Shown: piece after piece, positions 1-8,496 of the stretch
Layout of the letters: the number at the start of each line of letters is the position of its first letter
Numbering within the stretch: position 1 is the stretch's first letter
DNA from: Hallella colorans
GTDB taxonomy: Bacteria; Bacteroidota; Bacteroidia; Bacteroidales; Bacteroidaceae
DNA length: 64,000 nucleotides
Reading direction: 5' to 3'
Assembly (NCBI RefSeq): GCF_003096815.1
Contig: NZ_QENY01000015.1
Location: 1 to 64,000 of the forward strand
Made by a program: the position numbers and the translations under genes
Notes under the pieces: model-generated
Told to the model about the DNA's origin: nothing
The model's input: the letters and a program-made list of their open reading frames with translations, nothing else
Database searches by the model: none

Positions 1-273
1 GTGGTGCTGTGGGAGGCTGAACTTAAATTTTCAATACCAAATCATCACGCAGGTCTATATGAAAAATGCGATGTCGCCTTTTTGAGGGTCGACTATCTAA
101 CGAATCTAAATTGTGACGTGCCATATTGTATCTTCATTTTTCCCCAAAGTTACAAAGGAAATGGAATAATCATGTTTATTTTGCACTTTTTAATTGTAAA
201 AAGTTATGAAAATTAACTATTCTCGCAATTAAAAACGTTCTGTTTATAGCTACTACGACAATAAACAACGTAA
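1..273. other. left-edge stretch without a supported gene
   Basis: AT-rich sequence downstream of the ExbD genes. One plus-strand frame stays open from the window edge to 216, and another to about 84, so either could be the tail of a gene outside the window. The 71-residue translation is cysteine-rich and resembles nothing I know. A 33-codon minus-strand frame (23-124) follows a TAnnTTTG box but is too short to support. Confidence 0.4.
145..152 (-). promoter_or_regulatory. possible -7 promoter box (TAACTTTG)
   Basis: It matches the Bacteroidota TAnnTTTG consensus on the minus strand and would transcribe toward the left edge. No convincing -33 TTG and no clear downstream gene are visible, so this may be chance. 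Confidence 0.25.
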
Positions 274-738
274 TTATTTTTTTCTTTTCTCAGCCGAATA
301 GGTAATGCGTGTGGCCTTAGCCTTTCTTAAAGCTTGCTTTACATCAGTTATAATTCCCATGTGTGTGTCGCGATCTGCCTTAATGGAGACGGTCATTATC
401 TCACGGTCTTCAGGAAGCATTCGAGCCTGATCAGCTGACACATAGTCCGCGACATCGTCAGCATTAACAAACCTATCATTTATCTGAATATAGGTTTTAC
501 CGTCTTTCGCCAACTTTGTCCCTACAGCCGGTCGGCCTATATATATATAGGTGACAGCCGTCTTCTTGGTCAAACGCGTAAGCTCCGTACCCTGTGGCAA
601 CCTGTATTGAACCTTGACTGCCACCTTTTGCATGTGCGTAACAATCATAAAAAAGAAAAGAACCGTAAATATAAGATCTGGCAAAGAGGCCGTGTTGAGC
701 CCCGGCACTTGTCGGTCACGGTGGCGAAACATGCTCAT
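274..738 (-). CDS. ExbD/TolR-type biopolymer transport protein (second copy)
   Basis: A 154-residue ExbD/TolR family protein, expected to work with the ExbB-like channel to couple the proton gradient to TonB or a similar energy transducer. It has a short basic N-terminus, one membrane segment at about residues 20-38 with the family aspartate in the LPDLIF motif, then a periplasmic domain. The start at 738 is preferred over an upstream in-frame ATG because an AGGAGG ribosome-binding site lies directly before it, and its ATG overlaps the previous gene's TGA (ATGA). It is the last gene of a four-gene minus-strand operon. The family is clear; the partner transducer is inferred. Confidence 0.88.
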   Translation of the reverse strand: MSMFRHRDRQVPGLNTASLPDLIFTVLFFFMIVTHMQKVAVKVQYRLPQGTELTRLTKKTAVTYIYIGRPAVGTKLAKDGKTYIQINDRFVNADDVADYVSADQARMLPEDREIMTVSIKADRDTHMGIITDVKQALRKAKATRITYSAEKRKK

Positions 739-1286
739 GGCTCGCCTCCTTCCTGCCCGTCCGCGAAATGATTGGCCATCGTTCCATTGTACTGTTCGGC
801 TATACGCTGTGGACATTGGGCCATTATCACATCTCGTTGCTTGGGCAGCAGCACGTCAAAGTCTTTTTTGAAAGTCCTTTTAGCCGCACTGTTTCGCCAA
901 TTCTTATAGGCCGTCACCAACTCGTTTTGCAATTGAAAATAGGCATCATAACTTGCCTCCGGGGCCACGTCTATTTTGATAAGATGCCTTTTCCCCATCC
1001 TTTTGATAAAGTCTTCCACACACATTCGCAACTTGTTGACAGGCAAAACGCGCCCATCAACAAACAGTTTGCCGTTTTCGTCAATACGCAAAACCATCAT
1101 CGTACCTTTAGCGACAAACGACTCTTGCCGCTCTTGTTTGTCTGCCGGCGGTAACTGTCGAGACAGCCCCTTGTCCATACCCATATTAGTAGTGACAAGA
1201 AAGAAGATCAACAACATAAAGGAAATGTCAGCCGTTGAGGTCGTGTTGAGCTCTGGAACGCTATGTCGACGACGGTAAAATCTCAT
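735..1286 (-). CDS. ExbD/TolR-type biopolymer transport protein (first copy)
   Basis: A 183-residue ExbD/TolR protein. The N-terminus is basic (MRFYRRRHS), the membrane helix spans about residues 18-37 and carries the conserved aspartate in TADISF (the equivalent residue in ExbD is part of the proton pathway). The rest is a periplasmic domain with a longer, basic C-terminal extension than the second copy. It overlaps both neighbours by four bases (ATGA), so translation of the operon is probably coupled. Two different ExbD proteins per ExbB operon is a common arrangement in Bacteroidota. Confidence 0.88.
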   Translation of the reverse strand: MRFYRRRHSVPELNTTSTADISFMLLIFFLVTTNMGMDKGLSRQLPPADKQERQESFVAKGTMMVLRIDENGKLFVDGRVLPVNKLRMCVEDFIKRMGKRHLIKIDVAPEASYDAYFQLQNELVTAYKNWRNSAAKRTFKKDFDVLLPKQRDVIMAQCPQRIAEQYNGTMANHFADGQEGGEP

Positions 1287-1792
1287 TTCTTTCGAATGTA
1301 TTTTGTAGAGCCGTAGACCACCATCGCGATAGCTATCACCATTAAAACCAATGATGTATAGATGAACATATCAGATACTTTCAACCAAAAAAAAGTGGTA
1401 TAACGAGTGCCATTAATCAGCATTTCTGTAGAAGATCCAACCAGAAAGCTTAACGCAAGCAATGCCATCACGCCAAAAACCACACCATAACCTATTTTCT
1501 TGATTGGTATGTTGTTATCGTAGGAATCGCTCTTTCCCCTAACTTTCAAGGTACGAAAAACTGTCCATGCAACCATGCCGACAGTTCCAATGACAAGCAA
1601 ATATACCCAGCCGATAAGCGCATTGGTAAATAAAGGAGCGTTGAAGTTTGGGTTTTCATCGAATGGACGACTATAGCCTACAAACCAAAGCAACGCATAA
1701 ATCAAGACGCTCAAAGCCACAAGCGTATAAAATACGCTCATGGACAGCCTCTCGACAGGCCACCTTTTCCAATTTTTAATCTTACCCATCAT
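1283..1792 (-). CDS. four-helix membrane protein of the ExbB/ExbD operon
   Basis: A 169-residue protein that I cannot name. Four hydrophobic segments are visible at roughly residues 18-39, 58-82, 101-121 and 142-163, separated by short polar loops, with a basic C-terminal tail (KYIRKK). It lies between the ExbB-like and ExbD-like genes and overlaps each by four bases, which implies co-translation and probably membership of the same inner-membrane complex. No catalytic motif is seen. Its role as a structural or accessory subunit is inferred from context only. Confidence 0.75.
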   Translation of the reverse strand: MMGKIKNWKRWPVERLSMSVFYTLVALSVLIYALLWFVGYSRPFDENPNFNAPLFTNALIGWVYLLVIGTVGMVAWTVFRTLKVRGKSDSYDNNIPIKKIGYGVVFGVMALLALSFLVGSSTEMLINGTRYTTFFWLKVSDMFIYTSLVLMVIAIAMVVYGSTKYIRKK

Positions 1793-2670
1793 TCGTTTTT
1801 CAACTTATATTTCATCACAGAGTCAAGCAGACTAATGGCAGACTCTTCCATCTGCGATGTTAAATGCTCTATCTTTGACAGGATATAGTTATAAAAAATC
1901 ATCAATATGAGCGCCACGATAATTCCAAAAATCGTCGTGATTAATGCCACTTTCATGCCAGAAGCCACGATTGTCGGACTAATGTCGCCAGCCATTTGAA
2001 TTTGGTCGAAAGCCATCACCATGCCAATAACCGTACCCAAAAAACCCAACGATGGAGCCATGGCGATGAACAAAGTGATCCACGAGCAACCCTTTTCAAG
2101 GTTCGCGCTCTGCACCGATCCATAGCTTGTGACAGACCGCTCTATGTTGTCAATACTCTCATCCAATCGTTCCAATCCTTGGTAACATATCGACGCGACT
2201 GGCCCCCGAGTTTCGCGGCACTGCTTTTTTGCCCCCTCTATGTCATCACGCATTATCTTATCATCCAAATCTGCCATAAACTTCTTGGCGTTAATCTCCG
2301 ACAAACTCAGATAAATGATACGCTCTATGCAAAATGCCAAACCCAACACCAACGCCAAAGCGACCAAGGACATAAAGCCCGCGTTACCTTCTATAAATTT
2401 TGTTTTCAAAGCCTTGTGAAAGCCGACTTGCTCCACAGAACCTTCCAAGGCACTGTCATCGCCATGCGATTCGTCACCAAGCATCTGAGTAACAGTCGCA
2501 CTATCAAGCTCGTCAGACGCATCTGACGTAGTCTTCGCAGCCGAATCCACATCTGTTGGGGTGGACATAGCCTGACCATGCTTACTGCTTACCACATTTT
2601 GACCATACGAATTGCCAAGACAAAAAAACAGAATAAAGGAAAATACGAGACGCACAAACAAAACTTTCAT
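1789..2670 (-). CDS. MotA/TolQ/ExbB family proton channel
   Basis: A 293-residue ExbB/TolQ-like protein, first gene of the operon. It begins with a signal peptide (residues 1-23, ending SYGQ) and a low-complexity Ser/Asp-rich periplasmic stretch to about residue 80. Three membrane helices follow at about 97-117, 198-221 and 236-262; helices 2 and 3 carry the family small-residue motifs (SLGFLGTVIGM). The long exported N-terminal extension is longer than in E. coli ExbB. With ExbD it would use the proton-motive force to energise TonB, whose gene lies about 2 kb upstream on the same strand. No clear TAnnTTTG box precedes it, so read-through from the tRNA-Ser transcript is possible. Confidence 0.88.
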   Translation of the reverse strand: MKVLFVRLVFSFILFFCLGNSYGQNVVSSKHGQAMSTPTDVDSAAKTTSDASDELDSATVTQMLGDESHGDDSALEGSVEQVGFHKALKTKFIEGNAGFMSLVALALVLGLAFCIERIIYLSLSEINAKKFMADLDDKIMRDDIEGAKKQCRETRGPVASICYQGLERLDESIDNIERSVTSYGSVQSANLEKGCSWITLFIAMAPSLGFLGTVIGMVMAFDQIQMAGDISPTIVASGMKVALITTIFGIIVALILMIFYNYILSKIEHLTSQMEESAISLLDSVMKYKLKNE

Positions 2671-2716
2671 CTCTTAACGCGATTAAATCTACAACAAGTA
2701 TAAAACCTATCCAGCG

Positions 2717-2802
2717 GAGAGACGGGGATTCGAACCCCGGAAACGGTTTCGCCGTTTACACGCTTTCCAGGCGTGCCTCTTCAGCCACTCGAGCATCTCT
2801 CC
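2717..2802 (-). tRNA. tRNA-Ser(GGA)
   Basis: On the minus strand the sequence folds as a class II tRNA. It has a 7-bp acceptor stem (GGAGAGA with TCTCTCC), a D-arm, an anticodon stem CACGC/GCGTG around CTGGAAA with anticodon GGA, a long variable arm (AAACGGCGAAACCGTTT region), and a T-arm with GGTTCGAATCCCC. The discriminator base is G and the CCA tail is not encoded. The long variable arm fits serine. Confidence 0.97.
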
Positions 2803-2819
2803 TTCTGAATAATAGAAAG

Positions 2820-2836
2820 CGCAATCGTTAATTGCG
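2820..2836. repeat. perfect dyad in the tRNA-Ser leader
   Basis: CGCAAT-N5-ATTGCG lies between the predicted tRNA promoter and the tRNA 5' end, overlapping the expected transcription start. It could be a short leader hairpin or an operator. Confidence 0.5.
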
Positions 2837-2840
2837 AGTG

Positions 2841-2848
2841 CAAAAGTA
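2841..2848 (-). promoter_or_regulatory. -7 promoter box for tRNA-Ser (TACTTTTG)
   Basis: It matches TAnnTTTG on the minus strand, ends 38 bp before the tRNA, and has no gene between. It may also serve the ExbB operon downstream. Confidence 0.6.
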
Positions 2849-2897
2849 TTACATTTTGCCCGATTTACGAAGTCGCGCCATGTAATTTTAAGCTTCT

Positions 2898-3716
2898 TTA
2901 AAGATTAATTCCAAACACCCGGCGCACATTGTCATTAGTGATCTTGGCCAAATTGCTTGTTGAAACTCCATAACTTTGGGCCAACACCTCCAACACCTCT
3001 TTCAAGAACGCACTTTCGTTGCGTTTTCCACGATGTGGCACCGGAGCCATATAGGGGCTGTCTGTCTCTAAAACGATACGCTCCAAAGGCACCGCGGTGG
3101 GCAGGTCCTCACGCAAATGGCTGCTCTTGAACGTAGACACGCCGCCTATCCCAAGGCAAAAATTGTCAATGCGCAAGAAGTCTTCCGCCTCCTTGGCATT
3201 ACCTGTGAAACAATGGAATACGCCACCATGCAACACCTTGGCGTATGGTTTCAACACATGCAACATCTCATTTTGTGCCTTGCGGCAATGTATCATCAAA
3301 GGCAATTGATATTCCACAGCCCACCTCACCTGCTCCTCGAAGGCCGCAAGTTGTTCTTTCTCAAATTCCCTTGACCAATAAAAATCCAGCCCACACTCGC
3401 CCACCGCGATATATCTCAGAGGTGTCGATGCCTCCTCACGCAGGTTGTCCTCAAGCGCATTGCGCATATCGGCAAGTACATCCGCCCAATCGGAGCCCAC
3501 CTCCTCAGGCTGCAAGCCTATCATCGGAAAGCAATAGCCGGGATAATGGCTACACACCGTCCGCACCGACATAATAGATTGACGATTGATAGCTGGCAAA
3601 AATATCGCACCCACACGAGCCGCTTTGGCCCGCTCAATGACTTCGGGCAAGTCATCTTTAAACTCCTCACCATCAAGATGAGCGTGCGTGTCCACGTATT
3701 TTGGTAACTCTTGCAT
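2898..3716 (-). CDS. tatD: TatD family metal-dependent hydrolase (putative DNase)
   Basis: A 272-residue TatD-type amidohydrolase-fold protein; family members are 3'-5' exodeoxyribonucleases or related phosphodiesterases. Metal-binding residues are visible: H11-x-H13 in THAHLD, Glu in GECGLDF (about 108), His in MIHCRKA (about 143), His in FHCFTG (about 169) and Asp in LETDSPY (about 220). The start at 3716 is chosen over an upstream ATG because it begins one base after the previous gene's stop and puts the HxH motif at the usual distance from the N-terminus. It is tightly linked to the polyprenyl synthase gene upstream. Substrate in vivo is unknown. Confidence 0.92.
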   Translation of the reverse strand: MQELPKYVDTHAHLDGEEFKDDLPEVIERAKAARVGAIFLPAINRQSIMSVRTVCSHYPGYCFPMIGLQPEEVGSDWADVLADMRNALEDNLREEASTPLRYIAVGECGLDFYWSREFEKEQLAAFEEQVRWAVEYQLPLMIHCRKAQNEMLHVLKPYAKVLHGGVFHCFTGNAKEAEDFLRIDNFCLGIGGVSTFKSSHLREDLPTAVPLERIVLETDSPYMAPVPHRGKRNESAFLKEVLEVLAQSYGVSTSNLAKITNDNVRRVFGINL

Positions 3717-3717
3717 C

Positions 3718-4695
3718 CTAATATTTCCTTTCAACCATTGCCTCTGCGTATGCGCGCAGCTCGCGCTTGCGGTCATCCGCCACTGTCACAGCGTCAAGAT
3801 AACGCTTGCTTCGCTCAAAATAATAGTGTATTTTCTGACGTGCCAGCTCGTCTATCCCTATCTCGTTATATAAGGTTGTCATCGCGTTGACCTTCTCGTC
3901 GCGGTCAAAACATTCCATGCCAACCCATCTGGCCAGCTCCTTGCGCTGCATGTCATTGGCGCGATTAAAGGCATTTATAAGCATGTATGTCTTCTTGTTT
4001 GACACGATATCTCCCCCGATGGCCTTGCCAAAAACCTTGCTATCGCCATACACATCAAGGTAGTCGTCTTGCAATTGGAACGCCAGACCTATCTGCTCGC
4101 CAAATTTATAGAGATTGTCGGCATCACGTTCGGGCGCCTCCGCGAGCACAGCCCCCATCTTGAGAGCACATGCCAAGAGCACGCTTGTCTTGAGACGGAT
4201 CATCTCTATGTACTCTTCCTCGCTCACGTCATTTCGTGTTTCAAAATCAATGTCATACTGCTGCCCCTCGCCTATCTCCAAAGCGGTCTCTGTAAAAATA
4301 TCCAAAACCAGTTTGAGCTTGTCCTCGGCGCAATTGGCAATACGCTGAAAAGCCAACACGAGCATAGAGTCTCCCGACAGGATAGCTTGGTTGTTGTTCC
4401 ATTTTTTATGCACAGTCTCATGCCCTCTACGCAGGTCGGCGTTGTCCATGAGATCATCGTGCAAGAGCGTGTAATTGTGATAGGTTTCCAAGCCTACGGC
4501 CTGCGACAGTATATTTTCGGGATCGTCCCTGAAGAGATTGTATCCCAACAGCATCAAAGTGGGCCTGATGCGCTTGCCACCCATTGAGAGCACATAGTTC
4601 ACGGGAGCATAGAGCGTGTCGGGCTTTCTGTCTACAGACAGTTGCTCAATATACTCGTTTACCCATCGCATTATTTTTTCAGCAGATTGAATCAT
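3718..4695 (-). CDS. polyprenyl (isoprenyl) diphosphate synthase
   Basis: A 325-residue trans-prenyltransferase that condenses isopentenyl diphosphate with an allylic diphosphate. The first aspartate-rich motif is D80-D81-L-M-D84 and the second is D210-D211-Y-L-D214; GGKRIRP near residue 39 binds substrate. Product chain length (geranyl, farnesyl or geranylgeranyl) cannot be fixed from sequence alone. It follows tonB with a 38-bp gap and precedes tatD by one base, so the three genes are probably one transcript. IspH, which makes its precursors, is encoded elsewhere in the window. Confidence 0.92.
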   Translation of the reverse strand: MIQSAEKIMRWVNEYIEQLSVDRKPDTLYAPVNYVLSMGGKRIRPTLMLLGYNLFRDDPENILSQAVGLETYHNYTLLHDDLMDNADLRRGHETVHKKWNNNQAILSGDSMLVLAFQRIANCAEDKLKLVLDIFTETALEIGEGQQYDIDFETRNDVSEEEYIEMIRLKTSVLLACALKMGAVLAEAPERDADNLYKFGEQIGLAFQLQDDYLDVYGDSKVFGKAIGGDIVSNKKTYMLINAFNRANDMQRKELARWVGMECFDRDEKVNAMTTLYNEIGIDELARQKIHYYFERSKRYLDAVTVADDRKRELRAYAEAMVERKY

Positions 4696-4733
4696 GGCTA
4701 TTTTCTTTGTTGTTTATATTCGAAGACTTGTGT

Positions 4734-5438
4734 TTACAATTTGAAATTGATGGGGATGGCCACCATCGTGCGGCAGGGTTTGTTGCCATTGCGGCCAGGT
4801 TTCCACGCTGGCATCATCTTGATGACACGCAGAGCCTCGCCGTCTATCAACGGATTGACAGGCTTGTCTACCTTGGGATTGGCGATGGTACCGTCTTTGT
4901 TCACGATGAATGTCACCACAACCCTACCCTCTATTTTCTGCTGTTGCGCAGCAGAAGGGTAACGCAAGTTACGCGTAAGCCATTTCATAAACTCCACCAT
5001 GCCCCCCGGAAACTCGGGCAACTGCTCCACCACGCGCGACACGTCGTCGCCATTGTCCACATCCGTCTGTGGCAACGCCTGTGTCACTTCTGCCTCGCCA
5101 ATCGCCCCGGACCCATCACCATCCACCGCAAGAGGCGTAGAGGCTGACACGTTAGGCATAGTCTCTACAGGCGTCGAAGTCTCTTTCACGTTCTCCGTGA
5201 TGGCTTTCCGCGCTGGCGCCGGCGCGGCGGATATCATGTCATGGGTATTCATGGCAGGTAACAGTTCCATGTCTTCCGCCAAATTATCAAGCATATTGTC
5301 CGCGTCATCGTAATTGGCCGGACGAGTGGAAAACTCCAAACCAGCAAGCGTCAAGGCCAAAGCCACTATCAGGCCGAGCAGAAATCCTCCCACGCGGTAT
5401 CGTTCCAAATCGGCCGATTCTACTTTCTTGGTTTCCAT
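4734..5438 (-). CDS. tonB: TonB family energy transducer
   Basis: A 234-residue TonB-like protein. It has a short cytoplasmic N-terminus, one membrane helix at about residues 17-36, a periplasmic linker rich in Ala, Thr, Pro and Asp, and a C-terminal TonB domain from about residue 140 (the LRYPSAAQQ..EGRVVVTFIV and MPAWKPGRNG motifs). It would transmit energy from ExbB/ExbD to outer-membrane receptors such as the two encoded in this window. The linker is less proline-rich than in E. coli TonB. It is first in a minus-strand operon and has its own promoter box 48 bp upstream. Confidence 0.92.
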   Translation of the reverse strand: METKKVESADLERYRVGGFLLGLIVALALTLAGLEFSTRPANYDDADNMLDNLAEDMELLPAMNTHDMISAAPAPARKAITENVKETSTPVETMPNVSASTPLAVDGDGSGAIGEAEVTQALPQTDVDNGDDVSRVVEQLPEFPGGMVEFMKWLTRNLRYPSAAQQQKIEGRVVVTFIVNKDGTIANPKVDKPVNPLIDGEALRVIKMMPAWKPGRNGNKPCRTMVAIPINFKL

Positions 5439-5485
5439 GTTACAATAATCTTTGCCCGATAACGTTTAATTATCAAAATGCTTTG

Positions 5486-5493
5486 CAAATTTA
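5486..5493 (-). promoter_or_regulatory. -7 promoter box for tonB (TAAATTTG)
   Basis: A full TAnnTTTG match on the minus strand, 48 bp before the tonB start codon and back to back with the porQ promoter. Confidence 0.65.
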
Positions 5494-5515
5494 ATGCAAA
5501 TCCTGATAAAAGGAG

Positions 5516-5523
5516 TACCTTTG
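5516..5523 (+). promoter_or_regulatory. -7 promoter box for porQ (TACCTTTG)
   Basis: A TAnnTTTG match whose final G is 22 bp before the porQ ATG, the most frequent spacing in this window. Confidence 0.7.
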
Positions 5524-5544
5524 TCGAATAATTAGAAAAAATAA

Positions 5545-6495
5545 ATGAAAAAAGCCCTTTTTGCTTTTCTCTTAACGATTTTTGCCATTCATGCCGAGGC
5601 GCAAAACGAAAGTCAAACCGCATACAACTTTCTGCGACTTCCCGTGAGTGCCCACGCCGCCGCGCTGGGGGGCGACAATGTGAGCCTTGCCGAGGACGAC
5701 GAGGCACTTATCTTTCACAATCCGGCCCTGCTGTCATCGGTGAGCGACAAGACCATCAACCTCAACTACATGAACTATATGTCGGGTGTCAATACGGCCA
5801 GCGCCGCTTTCAACCGGGTGGTCAAAGAGCGAGCGTCGTGGGCGGTCTCCGCACAATATATGGATTATGGCAAAATGAAAGAAGTGGACGAGAACAATGT
5901 ACAAACCGGAGATTTCTCTGCCCGCGAAATCGCCGTGGCGGGATATTTCTCCTACATGTTGGGACGACACATCGCCGGAGGCATCGCCGCCAAACTCATC
6001 ACGTCATATATCGGGCCATACAACTCTTTGGCTTTTGGCGTTGACCTCGGCCTAAACTATTACCACCCAGACACCGAGTGGTCAGTATCTCTTGTGCTGA
6101 AAAATATTGGCGGACAACTGGAGGCATACCATGACAACTACGACAAAATGCCTATAGACATGCAATTAGGCGCCACCAAGCGTTTGCACAGCATACCTCT
6201 TCGTATCTCTGCCACGATCGTGGACCTCAACCATTTGGACTACAGCATGGCTGACCACCTCGTGCTTGGGGCAGACTTCCTGCTCACAGAGACATTCTGG
6301 ATAGGCGGAGGATACAACTTCAGACGCGCGAGAGAGATGAGAATTATATCTGCCGATGGCAGCCACGCCAACGGCAGGGCGGGCTTGTCCATTGGCACAG
6401 GACTGAACTTGGAGCGTTTCAAACTCAACGTGGCTTACGCCAAATACCACGTTTCAAGCTCAAGTATTACGGTCAACGCGGCTTACGCATTGTAG
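5545..6495 (+). CDS. porQ: type IX secretion system protein PorQ
   Basis: A 316-residue PorQ/PorV-like outer-membrane beta-barrel. An N-terminal signal peptide ends at HAEA-Q (about residue 19). It is followed by the family hallmark FLRLPVSAHAAALGGDN and the NPALLS motif, then alternating amphipathic strands to a C-terminal aromatic-rich strand. PorQ is part of the type IX secretion machinery that exports and surface-anchors proteins in Bacteroidota. It lies 66 bp upstream of cmk and is probably co-transcribed with it. Confidence 0.9.
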   Translation: MKKALFAFLLTIFAIHAEAQNESQTAYNFLRLPVSAHAAALGGDNVSLAEDDEALIFHNPALLSSVSDKTINLNYMNYMSGVNTASAAFNRVVKERASWAVSAQYMDYGKMKEVDENNVQTGDFSAREIAVAGYFSYMLGRHIAGGIAAKLITSYIGPYNSLAFGVDLGLNYYHPDTEWSVSLVLKNIGGQLEAYHDNYDKMPIDMQLGATKRLHSIPLRISATIVDLNHLDYSMADHLVLGADFLLTETFWIGGGYNFRRAREMRIISADGSHANGRAGLSIGTGLNLERFKLNVAYAKYHVSSSSITVNAAYAL

Positions 6496-6561
6496 TCTAA
6501 TGCCACACGACGTTCACATATCTATATTTATTATTAACACACTACCATCACCACCACAATC

Positions 6562-7284
6562 ATGAAAAAGATTACAATAGCCATCGACGGCTTTTCTTCA
6601 TGCGGAAAAAGCACGATGGCCAAAGACCTTGCGCAAAAAATAGGATACGTATATGTTGACACGGGGGCCATGTATCGTGCCGTTACGCTTTTCGCCATGC
6701 GCCACTCACTTTTCAATGCGGACGGCACCGTGAAGACAGACCGCCTGCAAAGCCTCATGCCAAACATTCATATCTCGTTCAAACTCAACAGAGAGACTGG
6801 TCGCCCAGATACTTTTCTAAACGACGAACTGGTTGAAACCGAGATACGAAACATGGAAGTGAGCGGCCATGTCAGCCCCATCGCCGCCATACCATTTGTC
6901 CGGGCGGCCATGGTGGAGCGCCAACAGCAGATGGGAAAAGACAAAGGCGTGGTGATGGACGGACGAGACATTGGCACCGTGGTATTTCCAGACGCCGAGC
7001 TTAAGATATTTGTCACGGCCACTGCCGACGTGCGCGCGCGCCGACGCTACGACGAACTAAAGGGCAAAGGCCTGCCCGCCAATTATGACGAGATATTGAA
7101 AAACGTGCAAGAACGCGACTATATAGACACGCACCGCGAAGTGTCGCCACTGAGAAAAGCCGCTGACGCGATAGAGCTTGACAACAGCCATATCACCATC
7201 GACGAGCAGAACGAATGGCTCATGCGCCAATTTCGCCGCGCTTGTGACGAAAACGCAAAACGAGAAAAACAGCCCACACGCTAA
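6562..7284 (+). CDS. cmk: (d)CMP kinase
   Basis: A 240-residue cytidylate kinase that phosphorylates CMP and dCMP with ATP. The P-loop GFSSCGKS is at residues 10-17; [10 protein letters not shown] (about 32-41) and the [11 protein letters not shown] motif (about 134-144) form the nucleotide-binding site, and RRRYDEL with RDYIDTHRE is the lid and acceptor region. Length and motif order are normal. It is the second gene of the porQ unit and is followed by a strong hairpin. Confidence 0.95.
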   Translation: MKKITIAIDGFSSCGKSTMAKDLAQKIGYVYVDTGAMYRAVTLFAMRHSLFNADGTVKTDRLQSLMPNIHISFKLNRETGRPDTFLNDELVETEIRNMEVSGHVSPIAAIPFVRAAMVERQQQMGKDKGVVMDGRDIGTVVFPDAELKIFVTATADVRARRRYDELKGKGLPANYDEILKNVQERDYIDTHREVSPLRKAADAIELDNSHITIDEQNEWLMRQFRRACDENAKREKQPTR

Positions 7285-7320
7285 CAAACAGGATCTTTCT
7301 CACCATTTCTCAAACGACAT

Positions 7321-7343
7321 GAGCCCAGCTTTTAGCTGGGCTC
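7321..7343. terminator. hairpin after cmk
   Basis: A perfect 9-bp stem, GAGCCCAGC / GCTGGGCTC, around a TTTTA loop between convergent genes. No long U tract follows, so it may be a weak or bidirectional terminator. Confidence 0.6.
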
Positions 7344-7437
7344 ACTGTTATGTAATAAACCATCGAAGGCTATACGAACATCTGACTATTAGCATTGAAC
7401 AGACAGAACGAGACATCTTCAACCAGATATTCGAAAG

Positions 7438-7884
7438 CTACTTGCCACGTTTCATCACAGCTTTCACTTTTTCAAAATAACGCTGCGTTCTGCGTTTACT
7501 ATAATTATGACCACCATTCCACGACCTAATGGCTCGCTCTATGCTGTTAGTCGGATTGTATTTAGACTGGTATATGAGAAACATCTCTTTAGATTTCTGA
7601 ACGCTGTACCTGTCGCGCATGGTATAACGCTTCTTACTATTCCTACCTTTCAAGATCTTGTTGCAGTCGGCAACCAAAATGGGCGTGATTTGCATCGCCC
7701 CAACCGAATTTCCACTTTTAGCTCGCGGATTGCCTCCGCTCTCTACCATAATAATGGCTTCTATAACCTTTGTCCAGTCAAATTTTGAATAATTGCCCGT
7801 TTTGTCAAAAACATTCCCTGCTTGTACAGGCAAAATAGTGAAAAACATTACACCTAAGATGAATGTCTTTAGTAATTTCTCCAT
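7438..7884 (-). CDS. small secreted lytic transglycosylase (SLT domain)
   Basis: A 148-residue exported protein. The signal peptide covers residues 1-23 (ending VQAG). The soluble lytic transglycosylase fold follows, with catalytic Glu48 in MVESGG, the conserved GAMQI (about 63-67) and a C-terminal SWNGGHNYS motif matching the family's AYNGG segment. It would cleave the peptidoglycan backbone in the periplasm. It is short, essentially only the catalytic domain, with no LysM or other binding domain. It is transcribed alone from a promoter about 150 bp upstream. Confidence 0.88.
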   Translation of the reverse strand: MEKLLKTFILGVMFFTILPVQAGNVFDKTGNYSKFDWTKVIEAIIMVESGGNPRAKSGNSVGAMQITPILVADCNKILKGRNSKKRYTMRDRYSVQKSKEMFLIYQSKYNPTNSIERAIRSWNGGHNYSKRRTQRYFEKVKAVMKRGK

Positions 7885-8031
7885 AATTTGAAATTTATGG
7901 AACCTGAAATCAAACCGATTTCACGACTATGCTTATGAGAAAAAGTTTAGCCACAGTCTCAGTTCCGTGATACTTCAGCGAATAGCCCCACTAAAACAAA
8001 AAGCAGTTGTTATCCTTATTTTTATCGGCTG

Positions 8032-8039
8032 CAAAAGTA
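8032..8039 (-). promoter_or_regulatory. -7 promoter box for the lytic transglycosylase (TACTTTTG)
   Basis: A TAnnTTTG match on the minus strand; it implies an untranslated leader of about 140 nt. Confidence 0.5.
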
Positions 8040-8363
8040 CGAAAAAAGTTTCACCGAGCCAAACTATTTATGTTTTTTAATATTACAAATTATAAATTAA
8101 AGAATTGAAAATCAACATTATAAATTATAATATAGGGTTTGCGACGCATGCGAGAACACGCTACAAAAAGCTACGAACACATGGCTTAACGCTCATTCAA
8201 ACTCCATCACATCGCTAAGAGCAAAAAATGCAATGCATATCCAAAAATATCAAACTTATTTACCAAATTTTAAGCGTTAAAATTCTTCATAATAGAAAGA
8301 AAACAAATGTCCACGCCTCCTTTTTTTCAGAAAATCACACTCGAAGAAAACCACTCAAACCGC

Positions 8364-8496
8364 GTTAAAGGCCTATTCAAGTTGCCATTAGAACGTAATC
8401 GCAATGCGTTTACGGTTTAATCGAAACGTCATTACACCTTTATCGGTGCACGAATGGGCACTAATGGCAAGTGCATTAAGCCCTAATGACATGGGC
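8364..8496. repeat. 22-bp phased palindrome array A (six units)
   Basis: Six contiguous degenerate units begin at 8364, 8386, 8408, 8430, 8452 and 8474. The spacing is 22 bp every time (the last unit is 23 bp long). The core fits GWWTARGNYYTAWWCG, an imperfect palindrome; best copies read CATTAGAACGTAATCG and CATTAAGCCCTAATG. It sits in the 1.07-kb gap between divergent genes. The rest of that gap is AT-rich with no supported gene, apart from the two promoters and a TTTGTCA motif at 8637. Confidence 0.85.

Noticed and set aside
1..216. 71-codon plus-strand gene at the left edge
   Set aside because: It begins at the window edge, has an unusual cysteine-rich composition and matches nothing known; it could only be judged with upstream sequence.
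8364..8496. CRISPR array
   Set aside because: The repeats are contiguous, degenerate and 22 bp long with no unique spacers, and no cas gene is present.
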